Shown piece by piece: positions 1 to 9,486 of a stretch of 64,000 bases of DNA (its first letter is position 1; each line of letters opens with the position of its first letter). Source of the DNA: Barnesiella sp. WM24. Its GTDB lineage: Bacteria > Bacteroidota > Bacteroidia > Bacteroidales > Muribaculaceae. The notes under the pieces were generated by a model. That model did not search any database. It had not been told where the DNA came from and saw only the letters and a list, made by a program, of their open reading frames with translations. The translations under genes and the position numbers were made by a program. The stretch lies in NCBI RefSeq assembly GCF_004570975.1, contig NZ_SPPC01000001.1:1-64000 (forward strand), given 5' to 3'.

Positions 1-48
1 ATAATTGGACACTATAAATTTACGAATTTTTCGCGATAATACCAAGAA

Positions 49-88
49 AATCAGCCACTTAGTTTTATACTAAATGGCTGATTGTTTT
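49..88 (+). terminator. Intrinsic terminator of an upstream gene
   Basis: A 15-bp inverted repeat (49-63 with 69-83, one G-T type mismatch, 5-nt loop) is followed by a T-rich tract. It probably ends a plus-strand transcript entering from the left of the window. The longest reading frame of the next gene begins inside this hairpin, so that start is not credible. Confidence 0.75.
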
Positions 89-130
89 ATTGTTGGACAG
101 CAGAATTATTATATCGAACTCACGTTAATT

Positions 131-1429
131 ATGAATAAACGTAAACTTATAGGACTGATTTTAATACTGGTCATAGCGCCTGCATTGAAAGGATTGGCTT
201 CCGGTCTGGTTCCAGAGCAATGTACCATTGGAGACCGCCCGGTTTGTTATCCAATAGTGGATATCGGTTTTACATTCGATGGAGCTATCGACATTGTTGA
301 AAATTCTACGGCAACGGTGTATTCAGATGGACAGCCTTTGGAAACCGGTGTGCTGTCATGCTCGAACTACACGGGGAGAAAGAGAACACAAGGTACCGCG
401 GTAATCACATTTGAATCACCCTTAATCCTACCGAAAGGGAAATCATATCGGCTCGTGGCGCCGGAAGGTGTGATTTTCAGAGAGGGAAATCCTGACATCT
501 CCATCGAGGAACTCAGTGTTGAATTCTGTGTCCCCTCCACCATAGGTCCCGCCAGCCCCTCTATCGAGAATGGCTCGATTGTAAAGAGTACCGATCGAAT
601 AGGATTCTATTTCGGTGTTGAAACAGCTCCGGTCGAGAACAGAAAAGTTGTGCTGCTCCGAGAAGGTGTCCCTGTCAGGGAATATGGCTGTGATGTCAGT
701 TGGGATTGGAATCTTGGTTATGCCGGGGTAGATTTTGGAGAAAAAATAAATTTCGAGAACGGGATAAGATATTCCATTCAATTGCCTGCGGGCAGCACGA
801 GTGCCTTGCACCGTCCGGATATTGTCAACGAGGAGGCCGAGGTCAATTTTATAGGTGGCTACACGGAACCGGTGAAACCTATCCAATACATCTGGTGCAG
901 TCTCTATGACCACCATCTCGCAGATGTGCTTGGCGAAGTAAAATTCTTCTATGACCTCCCGGTTGCTCTTTCTGCCAATCCGACCGTCCAACTTTATATT
1001 GAAGAAGAGAACCTCATAATCAAGGAAGTGGTACCGACTATTTCCGAGGAAAATGGGAAATGGGTGTTAATCGCGGATTTTGAGAACACCCCCCTTGTCT
1101 CAGAGGAGGGATATTCCATAATCATACCCGAAGGAACACTTGTCTCCAAGGACGGAGATGTAATTGTCAACCAGCGCAATGTTATGTCAGTCGGGAATAG
1201 CAGTGGCATTGTGGAGATTAAAAATGCAGAATCCCCTATAACCGTCTATAATGGAATTGTAAAAATAAGTCAAGTTGTTGAGGGAAGTGATATAAGACTA
1301 ATTTCTCTTGATGGAAAATTGGTTTATAACGCAAAAGCCTCCGTAGAAGATGTATCCATTTATGTTCCAGTTGCCGGAGTATACCTGCTGTCCCTAAATG
1401 GGAAGACATATAAAATCGCAGTTAAATAA
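131..1429 (+). CDS. Secreted protein with C-terminal sorting-like beta domain
   Basis: I do not recognise the body of this 432-residue protein. It begins with a Sec-type signal (MNKRK, then a hydrophobic stretch ending near GLASG) and continues as Ser/Thr/Val-rich sequence suggesting two or three Ig-like beta modules of about 120 residues. The last ~65 residues (from about ESPITVYNG, with the motifs LDGKLVYN and GVYLLSLNGK) resemble a type IX secretion type-A sorting tail, which suggests surface or outer-membrane export. The ATG at 131 was chosen because the in-frame ATG at 74 lies in the upstream terminator and would hide the signal peptide. It stands alone, with 120 bp to prmA. Confidence 0.7.
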   Translation: MNKRKLIGLILILVIAPALKGLASGLVPEQCTIGDRPVCYPIVDIGFTFDGAIDIVENSTATVYSDGQPLETGVLSCSNYTGRKRTQGTAVITFESPLILPKGKSYRLVAPEGVIFREGNPDISIEELSVEFCVPSTIGPASPSIENGSIVKSTDRIGFYFGVETAPVENRKVVLLREGVPVREYGCDVSWDWNLGYAGVDFGEKINFENGIRYSIQLPAGSTSALHRPDIVNEEAEVNFIGGYTEPVKPIQYIWCSLYDHHLADVLGEVKFFYDLPVALSANPTVQLYIEEENLIIKEVVPTISEENGKWVLIADFENTPLVSEEGYSIIIPEGTLVSKDGDVIVNQRNVMSVGNSSGIVEIKNAESPITVYNGIVKISQVVEGSDIRLISLDGKLVYNAKASVEDVSIYVPVAGVYLLSLNGKTYKIAVK

Positions 1430-1482
1430 CAAAAACAGATTTTGCCGCGTGACACGTGAAGAAATGCTTATCTGACATTTTA

Positions 1483-1514
1483 TTGGCGTAATCCAATAAA
1501 AATGGTTATTTTTG
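1483..1514 (+). promoter_or_regulatory. Predicted Bacteroidota promoter of prmA
   Basis: A -33 TTG at 1483-1485 and a -7 box TATTTTTG at 1507-1514 are separated by 21 bp. This matches the Bacteroidota TTTG/TAnnTTTG sigma-factor pattern. The start site should fall near 1520, about 30 nt before the prmA ATG. Confidence 0.6.
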
Positions 1515-1549
1515 TACATTAATTTTAATGTATTTTTAAACCAGACACG

Positions 1550-2392
1550 ATGAACGATTACGTCGAAGCAAGGTTAGAAGTCACCCCCTGTGACGAAAAT
1601 CACACCGACATTCTTGCCGCCCTGCTATGTGAACATGATTATGAGAGTTTTGTCCCTGACGCGACAGGGCTTACTGCATACATAAAGAAAGAACTGTTTG
1701 ACTCGTCAATATTCCGTCAGATAATCAATGATTTCCCCTTTGATGCCACCATTGATGTAAAATGGGACACGGTAGAGGGGCAAGACTGGAATGCGGAATG
1801 GGAGAAAAACTACTTTCAACCGATTATCGTGGACGACAAGTGTGTCATCCACAGCTCATTTCACAAAGACATCCCCGCTCTACCCTACGACATAGTAATA
1901 GACCCCAAAATGGCATTCGGCACAGGTCATCACCAGACGACCTCCCTTATCATCAGGCGTCTGCTCGACATGCCGCTGGACAACAAATCGGTCATAGACA
2001 TGGGTACCGGCACCGGCATACTCGCGATACTGTCAGCCATGCGCGGAGCCTCGCCTGTCGATGCTATTGAAATAGACGAGTTTGCCTACGTCAATGCGGT
2101 TGAGAACGTAAAAGTCAACAATCATCCCGAAATCAACGTAATTCTCGGAGACGCCGGGGCGCTTGCCGGACTCAATCCCGCCGACATATTCATCGCCAAT
2201 ATAAACCGCAATATAATCACCGGTGACATGCACGCATATGCCGCGGCACTGAAAGACGGCGGCACGATGATACTCAGCGGATTTTATGAAGAAGACATCC
2301 CTGTCATCACCGCCGAGGCTAAAAAACATGGTCTCGAATATATCGACCACAACACTCGCGACCGCTGGGTATCGGTAATGCTCAAAAAATAA
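1550..2392 (+). CDS. prmA: Ribosomal protein L11 methyltransferase
   Basis: This 280-residue SAM-dependent methyltransferase trimethylates ribosomal protein L11. The N-terminal ~100 residues form the substrate-binding region. They are followed by the PrmA-typical AFGTGHHQTT (about 122-131), the SAM-binding loop MGTGTGILAI (about 151-160), and the catalytic-site segment IANINRNII. The length suits the family. The ATG at 1550 is the only sensible start, with a -7 box about 36 nt upstream. It is followed after only 4 nt by the ABC exporter genes, so the three genes probably share a transcript, although PrmA has no evident functional link to the exporter. Confidence 0.95.
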   Translation: MNDYVEARLEVTPCDENHTDILAALLCEHDYESFVPDATGLTAYIKKELFDSSIFRQIINDFPFDATIDVKWDTVEGQDWNAEWEKNYFQPIIVDDKCVIHSSFHKDIPALPYDIVIDPKMAFGTGHHQTTSLIIRRLLDMPLDNKSVIDMGTGTGILAILSAMRGASPVDAIEIDEFAYVNAVENVKVNNHPEINVILGDAGALAGLNPADIFIANINRNIITGDMHAYAAALKDGGTMILSGFYEEDIPVITAEAKKHGLEYIDHNTRDRWVSVMLKK

Positions 2393-2396
2393 CGAC

Positions 2397-3317
2397 ATGG
2401 AATTTATCGAAGTAAACGACGTAGTCAAGGACTATTCCGGACACAGAGCCCTTGACCATGTGAGCCTCAAAGTGAAGGAGGGCACGGTCTACGGGCTGCT
2501 CGGCCCGAACGGTGCCGGCAAAACCTCACTGATACGACTGCTAAATCAGATAACACGGCCCGACAGCGGAGAGATATTTCTGGACGGCAGACCGCTTGCC
2601 TCTGAAGATGTAATGAAGATAGGCTATCTCCCCGAGGAACGCGGCCTATACAAAAAAATGAAAGTGCTGAGTCACATCGTATATCTCGGCAGGCTTAAAG
2701 GCATGACCAAGTCCGACGCCTACCGCGAGGGCAGGATGTGGCTTGAGCGCATGGGGCTCGAAGAGTGGGCCGACAAAAAAATCGAGGCACTCTCAAAGGG
2801 CATGGCACAAAAAGTCCAGTTCATATCCACGGTCGTCCACCGTCCGAGACTGCTGATATTTGACGAGCCATTCTCCGGATTTGACCCAGTAAACACCGAG
2901 CAGCTGAAGAAGGAGATACTGCGTCTTAACGAAGAGGGAGCGACAATACTCTTCTCGACCCACAACATGGCATCGGTGGAGGAAGTGTGTGAGGAACTTT
3001 CGCTGATCAACAAATCGCGAGTCGTGTTGCAAGGCAATGTGCTCGACATCAGGCAACAGTTCAAAAAAAATCTGTTTACCCTCCACATCGCCGAGCCGGT
3101 TCTCGCCCCCGACGACTCACTGTTCACAATCGAGAGCATAACTCCCCACCCGCTCGGAGGCTCAGAGGCGATAATACGTCTCTCCAAAGGCGTGACAATT
3201 AAAGAAACCATCGAAAAAATCAACCGTGCGTACACTCTCCTCGGCTTTGAGGAGGTGCTTCCCACCATGCACGAAATTTTTATTGAAACAGTAACCGAAA
3301 GCAATGGACAAGCGTAG
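2397..3317 (+). CDS. ABC-2 exporter ATP-binding protein (NatA-like)
   Basis: This is a cytoplasmic ATPase subunit of 306 residues. It has Walker A GPNGAGKT (36-43), an ABC signature in the variant form LSKGM (132-136, not LSGGQ), Walker B LLIFDEP (152-158) and the H-loop STHNM. The C-terminal ~80 residues form the DUF4162-type tail common in NatA-like subunits. The LSKGM form is usual for this exporter subfamily. Its 3' end overlaps the start of the permease gene by 14 bp, so translation is coupled. The substrate cannot be read from the sequence; Na+/drug efflux is only the family precedent. Confidence 0.9.
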   Translation: MEFIEVNDVVKDYSGHRALDHVSLKVKEGTVYGLLGPNGAGKTSLIRLLNQITRPDSGEIFLDGRPLASEDVMKIGYLPEERGLYKKMKVLSHIVYLGRLKGMTKSDAYREGRMWLERMGLEEWADKKIEALSKGMAQKVQFISTVVHRPRLLIFDEPFSGFDPVNTEQLKKEILRLNEEGATILFSTHNMASVEEVCEELSLINKSRVVLQGNVLDIRQQFKKNLFTLHIAEPVLAPDDSLFTIESITPHPLGGSEAIIRLSKGVTIKETIEKINRAYTLLGFEEVLPTMHEIFIETVTESNGQA

Positions 3318-4617
3318 ATTTCTGTTAGTGCTGCAACGCGAGTACTACTCTATAGTGGCAAAAAAGTCATTCATACTCACCACCCTGCTCTCTCCGATTA
3401 TCATGATAGCGCTGATTGCCGTGCCTGTCCTGCTGATGGAGTTTAACCGCAGTGACGCGCAGGTAGTCACGGTAATCGACCAAAGCGGCAGATATGCCGA
3501 CAAGTTTGTCGACTCCGACGATTTCAAATATTCGGTGTTACCCGACATGTCATCATCCGACATGAAAGAGCGCTTCATGGAAGCCGACGGCGACATATAC
3601 GCCATACTTGTGATACCGAAAGACATCGACCAATCCCATACTGTCAACATCTATTCCGAAAAGCCGGTAAAGATGTCGCTGTCAAGAGAGATCTCCGATA
3701 TACTCGGCAGAAGCCTCTCGGAAGCAAAAATCAACTCCTACGACATCCCCGAGCTGAAAAAAATCATCGCAGAAAGCAATATATCGGTCGAGGTCAAGAG
3801 CCACACATGGGACGAGTCGGGCGAATCACTCTCCTCAAGCGAGCTTGCCACCGTCACCGGACTCTTCCTTGCCTTCCTGACCTACATGTTTGTATTGATG
3901 TATGGCGCAATGATCATGAGCTCGGTAGTAGAAGACAAGACCAACCGCATAGTTGAAGTCATCATAAGCAGTTGCCGGCCGATGGAGCTGATGCTCGGCA
4001 AGATAGTCAGCATCGCGCTTGTAGGGCTTACGCAGATTGCGATATGGAGCGTACTGCTCAGTATCGGCATGTTCATACTCAGCGTCACCGGTATATTCAC
4101 CTCCTCTCCCGACGTTGCAGCGACAATGGTGGCCGGAGGCACACAGATGCCCGAAATGGCGGCCGGAGAGATGCCGGAAATAATCCAGGCCATACTGGGC
4201 GTAAACTGGCTACGCCTGTTGGGCATCTTTGTACTGTACTTCATCGGCGGATACCTGCTATACGCGTCACTTTTTGCCGCCTTCGGGTCGGCTGTCGACC
4301 AGCAGAGTGACGCCAACCAGTTTACCATGCCCGTAATGATGATTATCATTATAGCGTTGCTCATCGGTCAGGCATGTATGGAAAATCCCGACGGCACACT
4401 TGGAGTCATCTGCTCACTTATCCCGTTCACGTCGCCAATCGTGATGATGATACGCCTTCCCTACAATGTCCCTGCATGGGAAATCATCACAAGTATCGCG
4501 CTCCTTTATGCGACCGCCATTCTGTTCACATGGCTTGCAGCACGCATCTACCGCACCGGAATCCTCATGTATGGCAGGAAAATATCGTTCAGTGAAATAC
4601 TCCGCTGGGTGAAATAA
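3304..4617 (+). CDS. ABC-2 exporter permease (NatB-like)
   Basis: This is a 437-residue membrane subunit pairing with the ATPase that overlaps it upstream. One transmembrane helix near residues 20-45 is followed by a ~140-residue polar extracytoplasmic domain. Five or so hydrophobic helices fill the C-terminal half, beginning at about TVTGLFLAFLTYMF. This topology is typical of ABC2_membrane_3/NatB permeases. The start is the ATG at 3304, inside the ATPase gene. A perfect 12-bp palindrome (4644-4655) lies downstream, but no clear terminator. The substrate is unknown. Confidence 0.88.
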   Translation: MDKRRFLLVLQREYYSIVAKKSFILTTLLSPIIMIALIAVPVLLMEFNRSDAQVVTVIDQSGRYADKFVDSDDFKYSVLPDMSSSDMKERFMEADGDIYAILVIPKDIDQSHTVNIYSEKPVKMSLSREISDILGRSLSEAKINSYDIPELKKIIAESNISVEVKSHTWDESGESLSSSELATVTGLFLAFLTYMFVLMYGAMIMSSVVEDKTNRIVEVIISSCRPMELMLGKIVSIALVGLTQIAIWSVLLSIGMFILSVTGIFTSSPDVAATMVAGGTQMPEMAAGEMPEIIQAILGVNWLRLLGIFVLYFIGGYLLYASLFAAFGSAVDQQSDANQFTMPVMMIIIIALLIGQACMENPDGTLGVICSLIPFTSPIVMMIRLPYNVPAWEIITSIALLYATAILFTWLAARIYRTGILMYGRKISFSEILRWVK

Positions 4618-4669
4618 CCTGCAAATCCAAACAAATAGTAAGCAAAACGCGTTTTATAATTGCGATTTA

Positions 4670-4732
4670 AGTACCAATTGCGTAAATAATCGTCAAATTT
4701 CTTGATTATGTCGGCAATTGGTACTAATTTTG
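4670..4732 (+). promoter_or_regulatory. leu operon promoter inside a long palindrome
   Basis: A perfect 12-bp inverted repeat (4670-4681 and 4714-4725) encloses a second, 6-bp inverted repeat (4686-4691 and 4704-4709), so 56 bp are symmetric about one centre. A -33 TTG (4702-4704) and a -7 box TAATTTTG (4725-4732) with 20-bp spacing sit in its right half. A protein bound to the right arm would cover the promoter spacer and first base of the -7 box. I infer an operator for the leucine pathway. The leader is about 30 nt, too short for a peptide attenuator. Confidence 0.6.
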
Positions 4733-4768
4733 CAATTATTCATAAATTATTTTTATAATTCATCATTA

Positions 4769-6265
4769 ATGAGCGATCGTTTATTCATATTCGATACTAC
4801 CCTGCGCGACGGGGAACAGGTGCCCGGATGTCAATTAAATACTGTTGAGAAAATCGAAGTGGCCAAAGCACTTGAGGAATTGGGCGTAGACGTGATTGAA
4901 GCCGGATTTCCGGTATCAAGTCCAGGCGACTTCAATTCAGTCGTTGAAATATCCAAAGCGGTGACATGGCCCACGATATGCGCCCTGACAAGAGCTGTGG
5001 AAAATGACATACGTGTTGCGGCTGATGCCCTGCAGTATGCAAAACACAAGAGAATACACACCGGTATCGGCACATCGGACTATCATATCAAGTATAAGTT
5101 CAACTCCAATCGCGATGACATACTTGAGAGAGCCATCGCATGTGTAAAATACGCAAAACGCTTTGTCGAGGATGTCCAGTTTTACGCTGAGGACGCCGGC
5201 AGAACCGACAATGAGTATCTTGCGCGAGTGGTCGAGGCTGTAATCAAGGCAGGCGCCACAGTGGTCAACATCCCCGACACCACCGGCTATTGCCTGCCAT
5301 CACAGTTTGGAGAAAAGATACAATACCTGATGGAGCATGTCGACGGCATCCACAAAGTGACTATCGCCACCCACTGCCACAACGACCTCGGCATGGCGAC
5401 AGCCAACACCATGTCAGGAGTCATGCTCGGCGCGCGCCAGGCTGAAGTGACCATCAACGGCATAGGCGAACGAGCCGGCAACACCTCTCTTGAAGAAGTG
5501 GCGATGATATGCCGCTCCCACAAGGAACTCGGCATTGACACCAACCTAAACACCACCAAGCTGTATGGAATCAGCCGCATGGTGTCAAGCCTGATGAACA
5601 TGCCCGTACAACCCAACAAGGCTATCGTGGGCAGAAACGCCTTTGCCCATAGTTCAGGCATCCATCAGGACGGCGTACTGAAAAACCGCGAGAGCTATGA
5701 AATCATCGACCCGAAAGATGTAGGTGTTGATGAAAACTCAATCGTGCTTACCGCCCGCTCCGGACGTGCCGCGCTTAAACACAGGCTGCACGTGCTCGGA
5801 ATCGAGCTTGACAAAGAAGCCCTCGACAAGGCATATGAAGGATTTCTGCGTCTCGCCGACAAGAAAAAAGAGATTAACGATGACGACGTGCTTCTTCTTG
5901 CCGGCGAGCACCACAAGGCTACACGCAGGCTGAAACTTGACTTCCTTCAGGTGACATCGGGAGTAGGAGTCAAGTCGGTAGCGTCAATCGGGCTTGACAT
6001 CGCAGGTGAAAAATTCGAGGCTTGCGCGTCAGGCAACGGACCTGTTGACGCGGCGATAACAGCCATCAAGCAGATTATCCACCGCCGCATGCTTGTAAAA
6101 GAATTCCTTATACAGGCAATCAGCAAGGGAAGCAACGACATAGGCAAAGTACACATGACTGTCGAATATGAAGGAAACACCTACTACGGATTTTCAGCAA
6201 ACACCGACATCGTGGCGGCAAGCGCCGAGGCGTTCATTGACGCCATCAACAAATTTGTCAATTAA
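4769..6265 (+). CDS. leuA: 2-isopropylmalate synthase
   Basis: This enzyme condenses acetyl-CoA with 2-oxoisovalerate, the first committed step of leucine synthesis. The 498-residue protein opens with the DRE-TIM active-site motif DTTLRDGEQ, has the metal-binding [12 protein letters not shown], and ends with the ~130-residue LeuA dimer domain that carries leucine feedback control in the family. The ATG at 4769 was chosen over the in-frame start at 4718, because the latter lies in the operator palindrome upstream of the -7 box. It heads leuA-leuC-leuD-leuB. A citramalate or homocitrate synthase role is possible for this superfamily, but the operon argues for LeuA. Confidence 0.95.
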   Translation: MSDRLFIFDTTLRDGEQVPGCQLNTVEKIEVAKALEELGVDVIEAGFPVSSPGDFNSVVEISKAVTWPTICALTRAVENDIRVAADALQYAKHKRIHTGIGTSDYHIKYKFNSNRDDILERAIACVKYAKRFVEDVQFYAEDAGRTDNEYLARVVEAVIKAGATVVNIPDTTGYCLPSQFGEKIQYLMEHVDGIHKVTIATHCHNDLGMATANTMSGVMLGARQAEVTINGIGERAGNTSLEEVAMICRSHKELGIDTNLNTTKLYGISRMVSSLMNMPVQPNKAIVGRNAFAHSSGIHQDGVLKNRESYEIIDPKDVGVDENSIVLTARSGRAALKHRLHVLGIELDKEALDKAYEGFLRLADKKKEINDDDVLLLAGEHHKATRRLKLDFLQVTSGVGVKSVASIGLDIAGEKFEACASGNGPVDAAITAIKQIIHRRMLVKEFLIQAISKGSNDIGKVHMTVEYEGNTYYGFSANTDIVAASAEAFIDAINKFVN

Positions 6266-6292
6266 CAATAACTTCATAAACCGATCCAAGCT

Positions 6293-7690
6293 ATGGCTCG
6301 CACCCTTTTTGACAAAATATGGGATTCCCACGCGATAAACACTATCGACGGAGGTCCGACACAGCTATATATCGACCGTCATTATTGCCATGAGGTGACA
6401 AGTCCCCAGGCTTTTGACGGACTGCGCCGACGGGGACTGAAAGTGTTCCGCCCGGAGCGCACAATCTGCTCCCCCGACCATAATATCCCCACCCTCAACC
6501 AGGACAAGCCTATCACCGACCCGGTATCACGCAACCAGGTCGAGACACTGACGCGAAACGCATCGGAGTTCGGGCTTGAATTATTTGGACTCGGACATCC
6601 GAAAAACGGCATAATCCATGTCATCGGACCGGAGACCGGACTGACACTCCCGGGCTACACAATCGTGTGTGGCGACAGCCACACATCGACCCACGGAGCA
6701 TTTGGCGCCGTGGCATTCGGTATCGGCACATCGGAAGTGGAGATGGTGCTTGCTTCGCAGTGCATCCTTCAGCCAAAGCCCAAAACCATGCGTATCAGTG
6801 TCAACGGTAAGCTCCGCGACGGAGTGACGGCAAAAGACGTGGCGCTGTATATCATCTCAAAGATGACAACAGGCGGTGCCACAGGATACTTTGTCGAATA
6901 TGCAGGCGAGGCCATACGCGATATGTCGATGGAGGAGCGCATGACCGTATGCAACCTGTCTATCGAGATGGGCGCGAGAGGAGGCATGATTGCACCCGAT
7001 GGGGTGACATTTGACTACATCAAGGGACGCGAATACGCTCCGAAAGGCGACGCCTGGGAAAATGCCGTCGCTTACTGGCGCTCGCTTGCAAGCGACGACG
7101 ATGCGGTATTTGACAAAGAAGTGACATTTGACGCAGCCGACATCGAGCCGCGCATAACATTTGGCACCAACCCGGGCATGGGCATAAGCGTGACCGAAGC
7201 CATCCCCTCTTATGACGGTGATGACGAGACAGGTCGCGCCTCCTACATGAAATCGCTTGAATACATGGGATTCAAGCCTGGAGAAAAGCTTGAAGGCACG
7301 CCGGTCGACTATGTGTTCCTCGGCAGCTGCACCAACGGCAGGTTTGAAGACTTCAAGGCATTTGCATCCTATGTCAAAGGCAAGCACAAATCGCCCGATG
7401 TAACGGCTTGGCTCGTGCCGGGTTCATGGTCAGTGCTTCGACAGATTAAAGAAGAAGGCATTGACCGCATACTCGCCGATGCAGGATTTGAATTGCGCCA
7501 GCCCGGATGCTCTGCATGCCTCGCCATGAATGACGACAAGGTGCCTGCCGGAAAGCTCTGCATCTCTACTTCCAACCGTAATTTCGAGGGCAGACAAGGT
7601 CCCGGAGCGCGCACGATTCTTGCCGGGCCACTTGTTGCCGCCGCAGCCTCCGTCACCGGCAAAATCACAGATCCACGCAAAAACCGATAA
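6293..7690 (+). CDS. leuC: 3-isopropylmalate dehydratase large subunit
   Basis: This is the large subunit of isopropylmalate isomerase (465 residues), an aconitase-family 4Fe-4S enzyme that works with LeuD. The substrate loop [13 protein letters not shown] is present, as are the three cluster cysteines: one in [11 protein letters not shown] and two in [10 protein letters not shown]. The length is standard for bacterial LeuC. It lies 27 nt after leuA and 3 nt before leuD, inside one operon. Confidence 0.96.
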   Translation: MARTLFDKIWDSHAINTIDGGPTQLYIDRHYCHEVTSPQAFDGLRRRGLKVFRPERTICSPDHNIPTLNQDKPITDPVSRNQVETLTRNASEFGLELFGLGHPKNGIIHVIGPETGLTLPGYTIVCGDSHTSTHGAFGAVAFGIGTSEVEMVLASQCILQPKPKTMRISVNGKLRDGVTAKDVALYIISKMTTGGATGYFVEYAGEAIRDMSMEERMTVCNLSIEMGARGGMIAPDGVTFDYIKGREYAPKGDAWENAVAYWRSLASDDDAVFDKEVTFDAADIEPRITFGTNPGMGISVTEAIPSYDGDDETGRASYMKSLEYMGFKPGEKLEGTPVDYVFLGSCTNGRFEDFKAFASYVKGKHKSPDVTAWLVPGSWSVLRQIKEEGIDRILADAGFELRQPGCSACLAMNDDKVPAGKLCISTSNRNFEGRQGPGARTILAGPLVAAAASVTGKITDPRKNR

Positions 7691-7693
7691 GCT

Positions 7694-8290
7694 ATGGACA
7701 AAAAGATTACAGTTATTACATCGTCGGCGGTGCCTCTGCCGATGGAAAACATAGATACCGACCAGATTATCCCCGCGCGATTTCTCAAGGCGACATCACG
7801 CGAAGGATTTGGCGACAACCTCTTCCGCGACTGGCGATTTGATTCGGAGGGACATCCCATAAAGGATTTTGTACTTAATGACCCCACCTATTCAGGCTCT
7901 ATCCTGGTTGCCGGAAAAAACTTTGGCTGCGGCTCAAGTCGTGAACACGCGGCATGGGCGATATACGACTACGGATTCCGTGTCGTAGTGTCAAGCTTCT
8001 TCGCCGACATCCATAAAAACAATGAACTGAATAATTTCGTGCTTCCCGTGGTTGTCAGCGAGGAGTTTCTTGCAGAGATGTTTGACACAATCCGCGACAA
8101 TCCCGCATCAGAATTCAAAGTCGACCTGCAGGCACAGACCATCACCAACCTCGCCACAGGCAGTAGCGAGGATTTTGACATTAACCCTTATAAAAAACAT
8201 TGCCTTCTCAACGGACTTGATGACATTGAATATCTACTGTCCAAAAGACAGGACATCGAAGACTGGGAAAGCAATCGAGAAACTTATTAA
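7694..8290 (+). CDS. leuD: 3-isopropylmalate dehydratase small subunit
   Basis: This is the swivelling small subunit (198 residues) that completes the LeuCD isomerase. The characteristic segments [14 protein letters not shown] near the N terminus and [13 protein letters not shown] (about residues 75-87) are intact. The ATG lies 3 nt after the leuC stop, and leuB follows within about a dozen bases. Subunit stoichiometry with LeuC would rest on this tight coupling. Confidence 0.96.
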   Translation: MDKKITVITSSAVPLPMENIDTDQIIPARFLKATSREGFGDNLFRDWRFDSEGHPIKDFVLNDPTYSGSILVAGKNFGCGSSREHAAWAIYDYGFRVVVSSFFADIHKNNELNNFVLPVVVSEEFLAEMFDTIRDNPASEFKVDLQAQTITNLATGSSEDFDINPYKKHCLLNGLDDIEYLLSKRQDIEDWESNRETY

Positions 8291-8302
8291 TCTTTGAACA
8301 AC

Positions 8303-9364
8303 ATGAACTTCAATATAGCCGTTTTACCGGGCGACGGAATAGGTCCCGAGATTTCAGTACAAGGAGTGGATGTCATGCAGGCAGTGTGTGACAAATTCGG
8401 ACATACAGTGACCTTCAATTACGGCATTGTCGGAGCCGATGCCATTGACCGTGTCGGTGACCCGTTTCCTCCCGAGACGCTCAAGCTGTGTAAAGAGAGC
8501 GATGCAGTATTGTTTTCGGCAGTAGGCGACCCGAAATATGACAACGACCCTGATGCCAAAGTGCGTCCGGAACAGGGACTTCTCGCAATGCGCAAAAAAC
8601 TGGGTCTATTTGCCAACGTACGACCTGTAGAAACATTCAAGTGTCTCATCGACAAGTCTCCGCTGAAAGCGGAAATCGTCGATGGCGTTGACTTTGTCTG
8701 CATCCGCGAGCTTACAGGCGGTATGTATTTCGGAGAGAAATATGAAGATAACGACCGCGCCTATGACACCAACCACTATACCCGCAAAGAAGTGGAGCGG
8801 ATACTCCGCGTAGCTTTTGACTACGCCATGCGACGTCGCCGCCACCTGACAGTGGTCGATAAGGCAAATGTGCTTGCGTCGTCAAGATTATGGCGCAAAG
8901 TGGCGCAGGAACTTGAAAAGGAATATCCCGAGGTCACGACCGACTACATGTTTGTCGACAATGCCTCCATGAGAATGATTCAGGACCCGCGCTTCTTTGA
9001 TGTCATGGTGACTGAAAATACCTTTGGCGACATATTGACCGACGAAGGCTCGGTAATCTCCGGCTCGATGGGGCTGCTCCCGTCAGCATCTACGGGAGAG
9101 AGCACTCCCGTATTTGAGCCTATTCACGGTTCTTGGCCGCAGGCAAAGGGGCTGAACATAGCAAATCCGCTCGCTCAGATACTTTCGGTGGCGATGCTTT
9201 TTGAATATTTCAACTGCAAAAAAGAAGGAGAAATCATACGCGAAGCCGTCAATGCCTCTCTTGACGCCGGTGTATCAACACCCGATATTAAGGGAACAAA
9301 CGGTAAAAAATACGGCACAAACGACGTCGGAGCATGGATTGTTGAATTTATCCGCACCTATTGA
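8303..9364 (+). CDS. leuB: 3-isopropylmalate dehydrogenase
   Basis: This NAD-dependent oxidative decarboxylase completes the pathway to 2-oxoisocaproate. The ~353-residue protein has the N-terminal [13 protein letters not shown], the [11 protein letters not shown] loop, the catalytic-site [12 protein letters not shown], and the NAD-binding region around [12 protein letters not shown]. The ATG at 8303 is preferred over an in-frame TTG at 8294, which would add only three residues. It is the last gene of leuACDB. No strong hairpin follows, but 122 bp and a new promoter precede the next gene. Confidence 0.95.
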   Translation: MNFNIAVLPGDGIGPEISVQGVDVMQAVCDKFGHTVTFNYGIVGADAIDRVGDPFPPETLKLCKESDAVLFSAVGDPKYDNDPDAKVRPEQGLLAMRKKLGLFANVRPVETFKCLIDKSPLKAEIVDGVDFVCIRELTGGMYFGEKYEDNDRAYDTNHYTRKEVERILRVAFDYAMRRRRHLTVVDKANVLASSRLWRKVAQELEKEYPEVTTDYMFVDNASMRMIQDPRFFDVMVTENTFGDILTDEGSVISGSMGLLPSASTGESTPVFEPIHGSWPQAKGLNIANPLAQILSVAMLFEYFNCKKEGEIIREAVNASLDAGVSTPDIKGTNGKKYGTNDVGAWIVEFIRTY

Positions 9365-9443
9365 TTGCAAAGCAAATCGGCTCATTCCGGTTGCCAAGTC
9401 TTACTTTTATGCTTAAAAAATCACTATATTTGGAAATTATTGT

Positions 9444-9451
9444 TATATTTG
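9444..9451 (+). promoter_or_regulatory. -7 box upstream of the CHASE2 gene block
   Basis: TATATTTG matches the TAnnTTTG consensus, and a second copy lies at 9425-9432. No convincing -33 TTG is spaced 19-21 bp upstream. The predicted start near 9457 would give a ~30-nt leader to the GTG at 9487. It is the first promoter candidate for the seven-gene envelope block. Confidence 0.45.
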
Positions 9452-9486
9452 CAAAATATATCACACACAGGTAATATCCAAATATA

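Noticed and set aside
74-130. N-terminal extension of the first gene
   Set aside because: It lies in the upstream terminator hairpin and would place 19 residues before the signal peptide.
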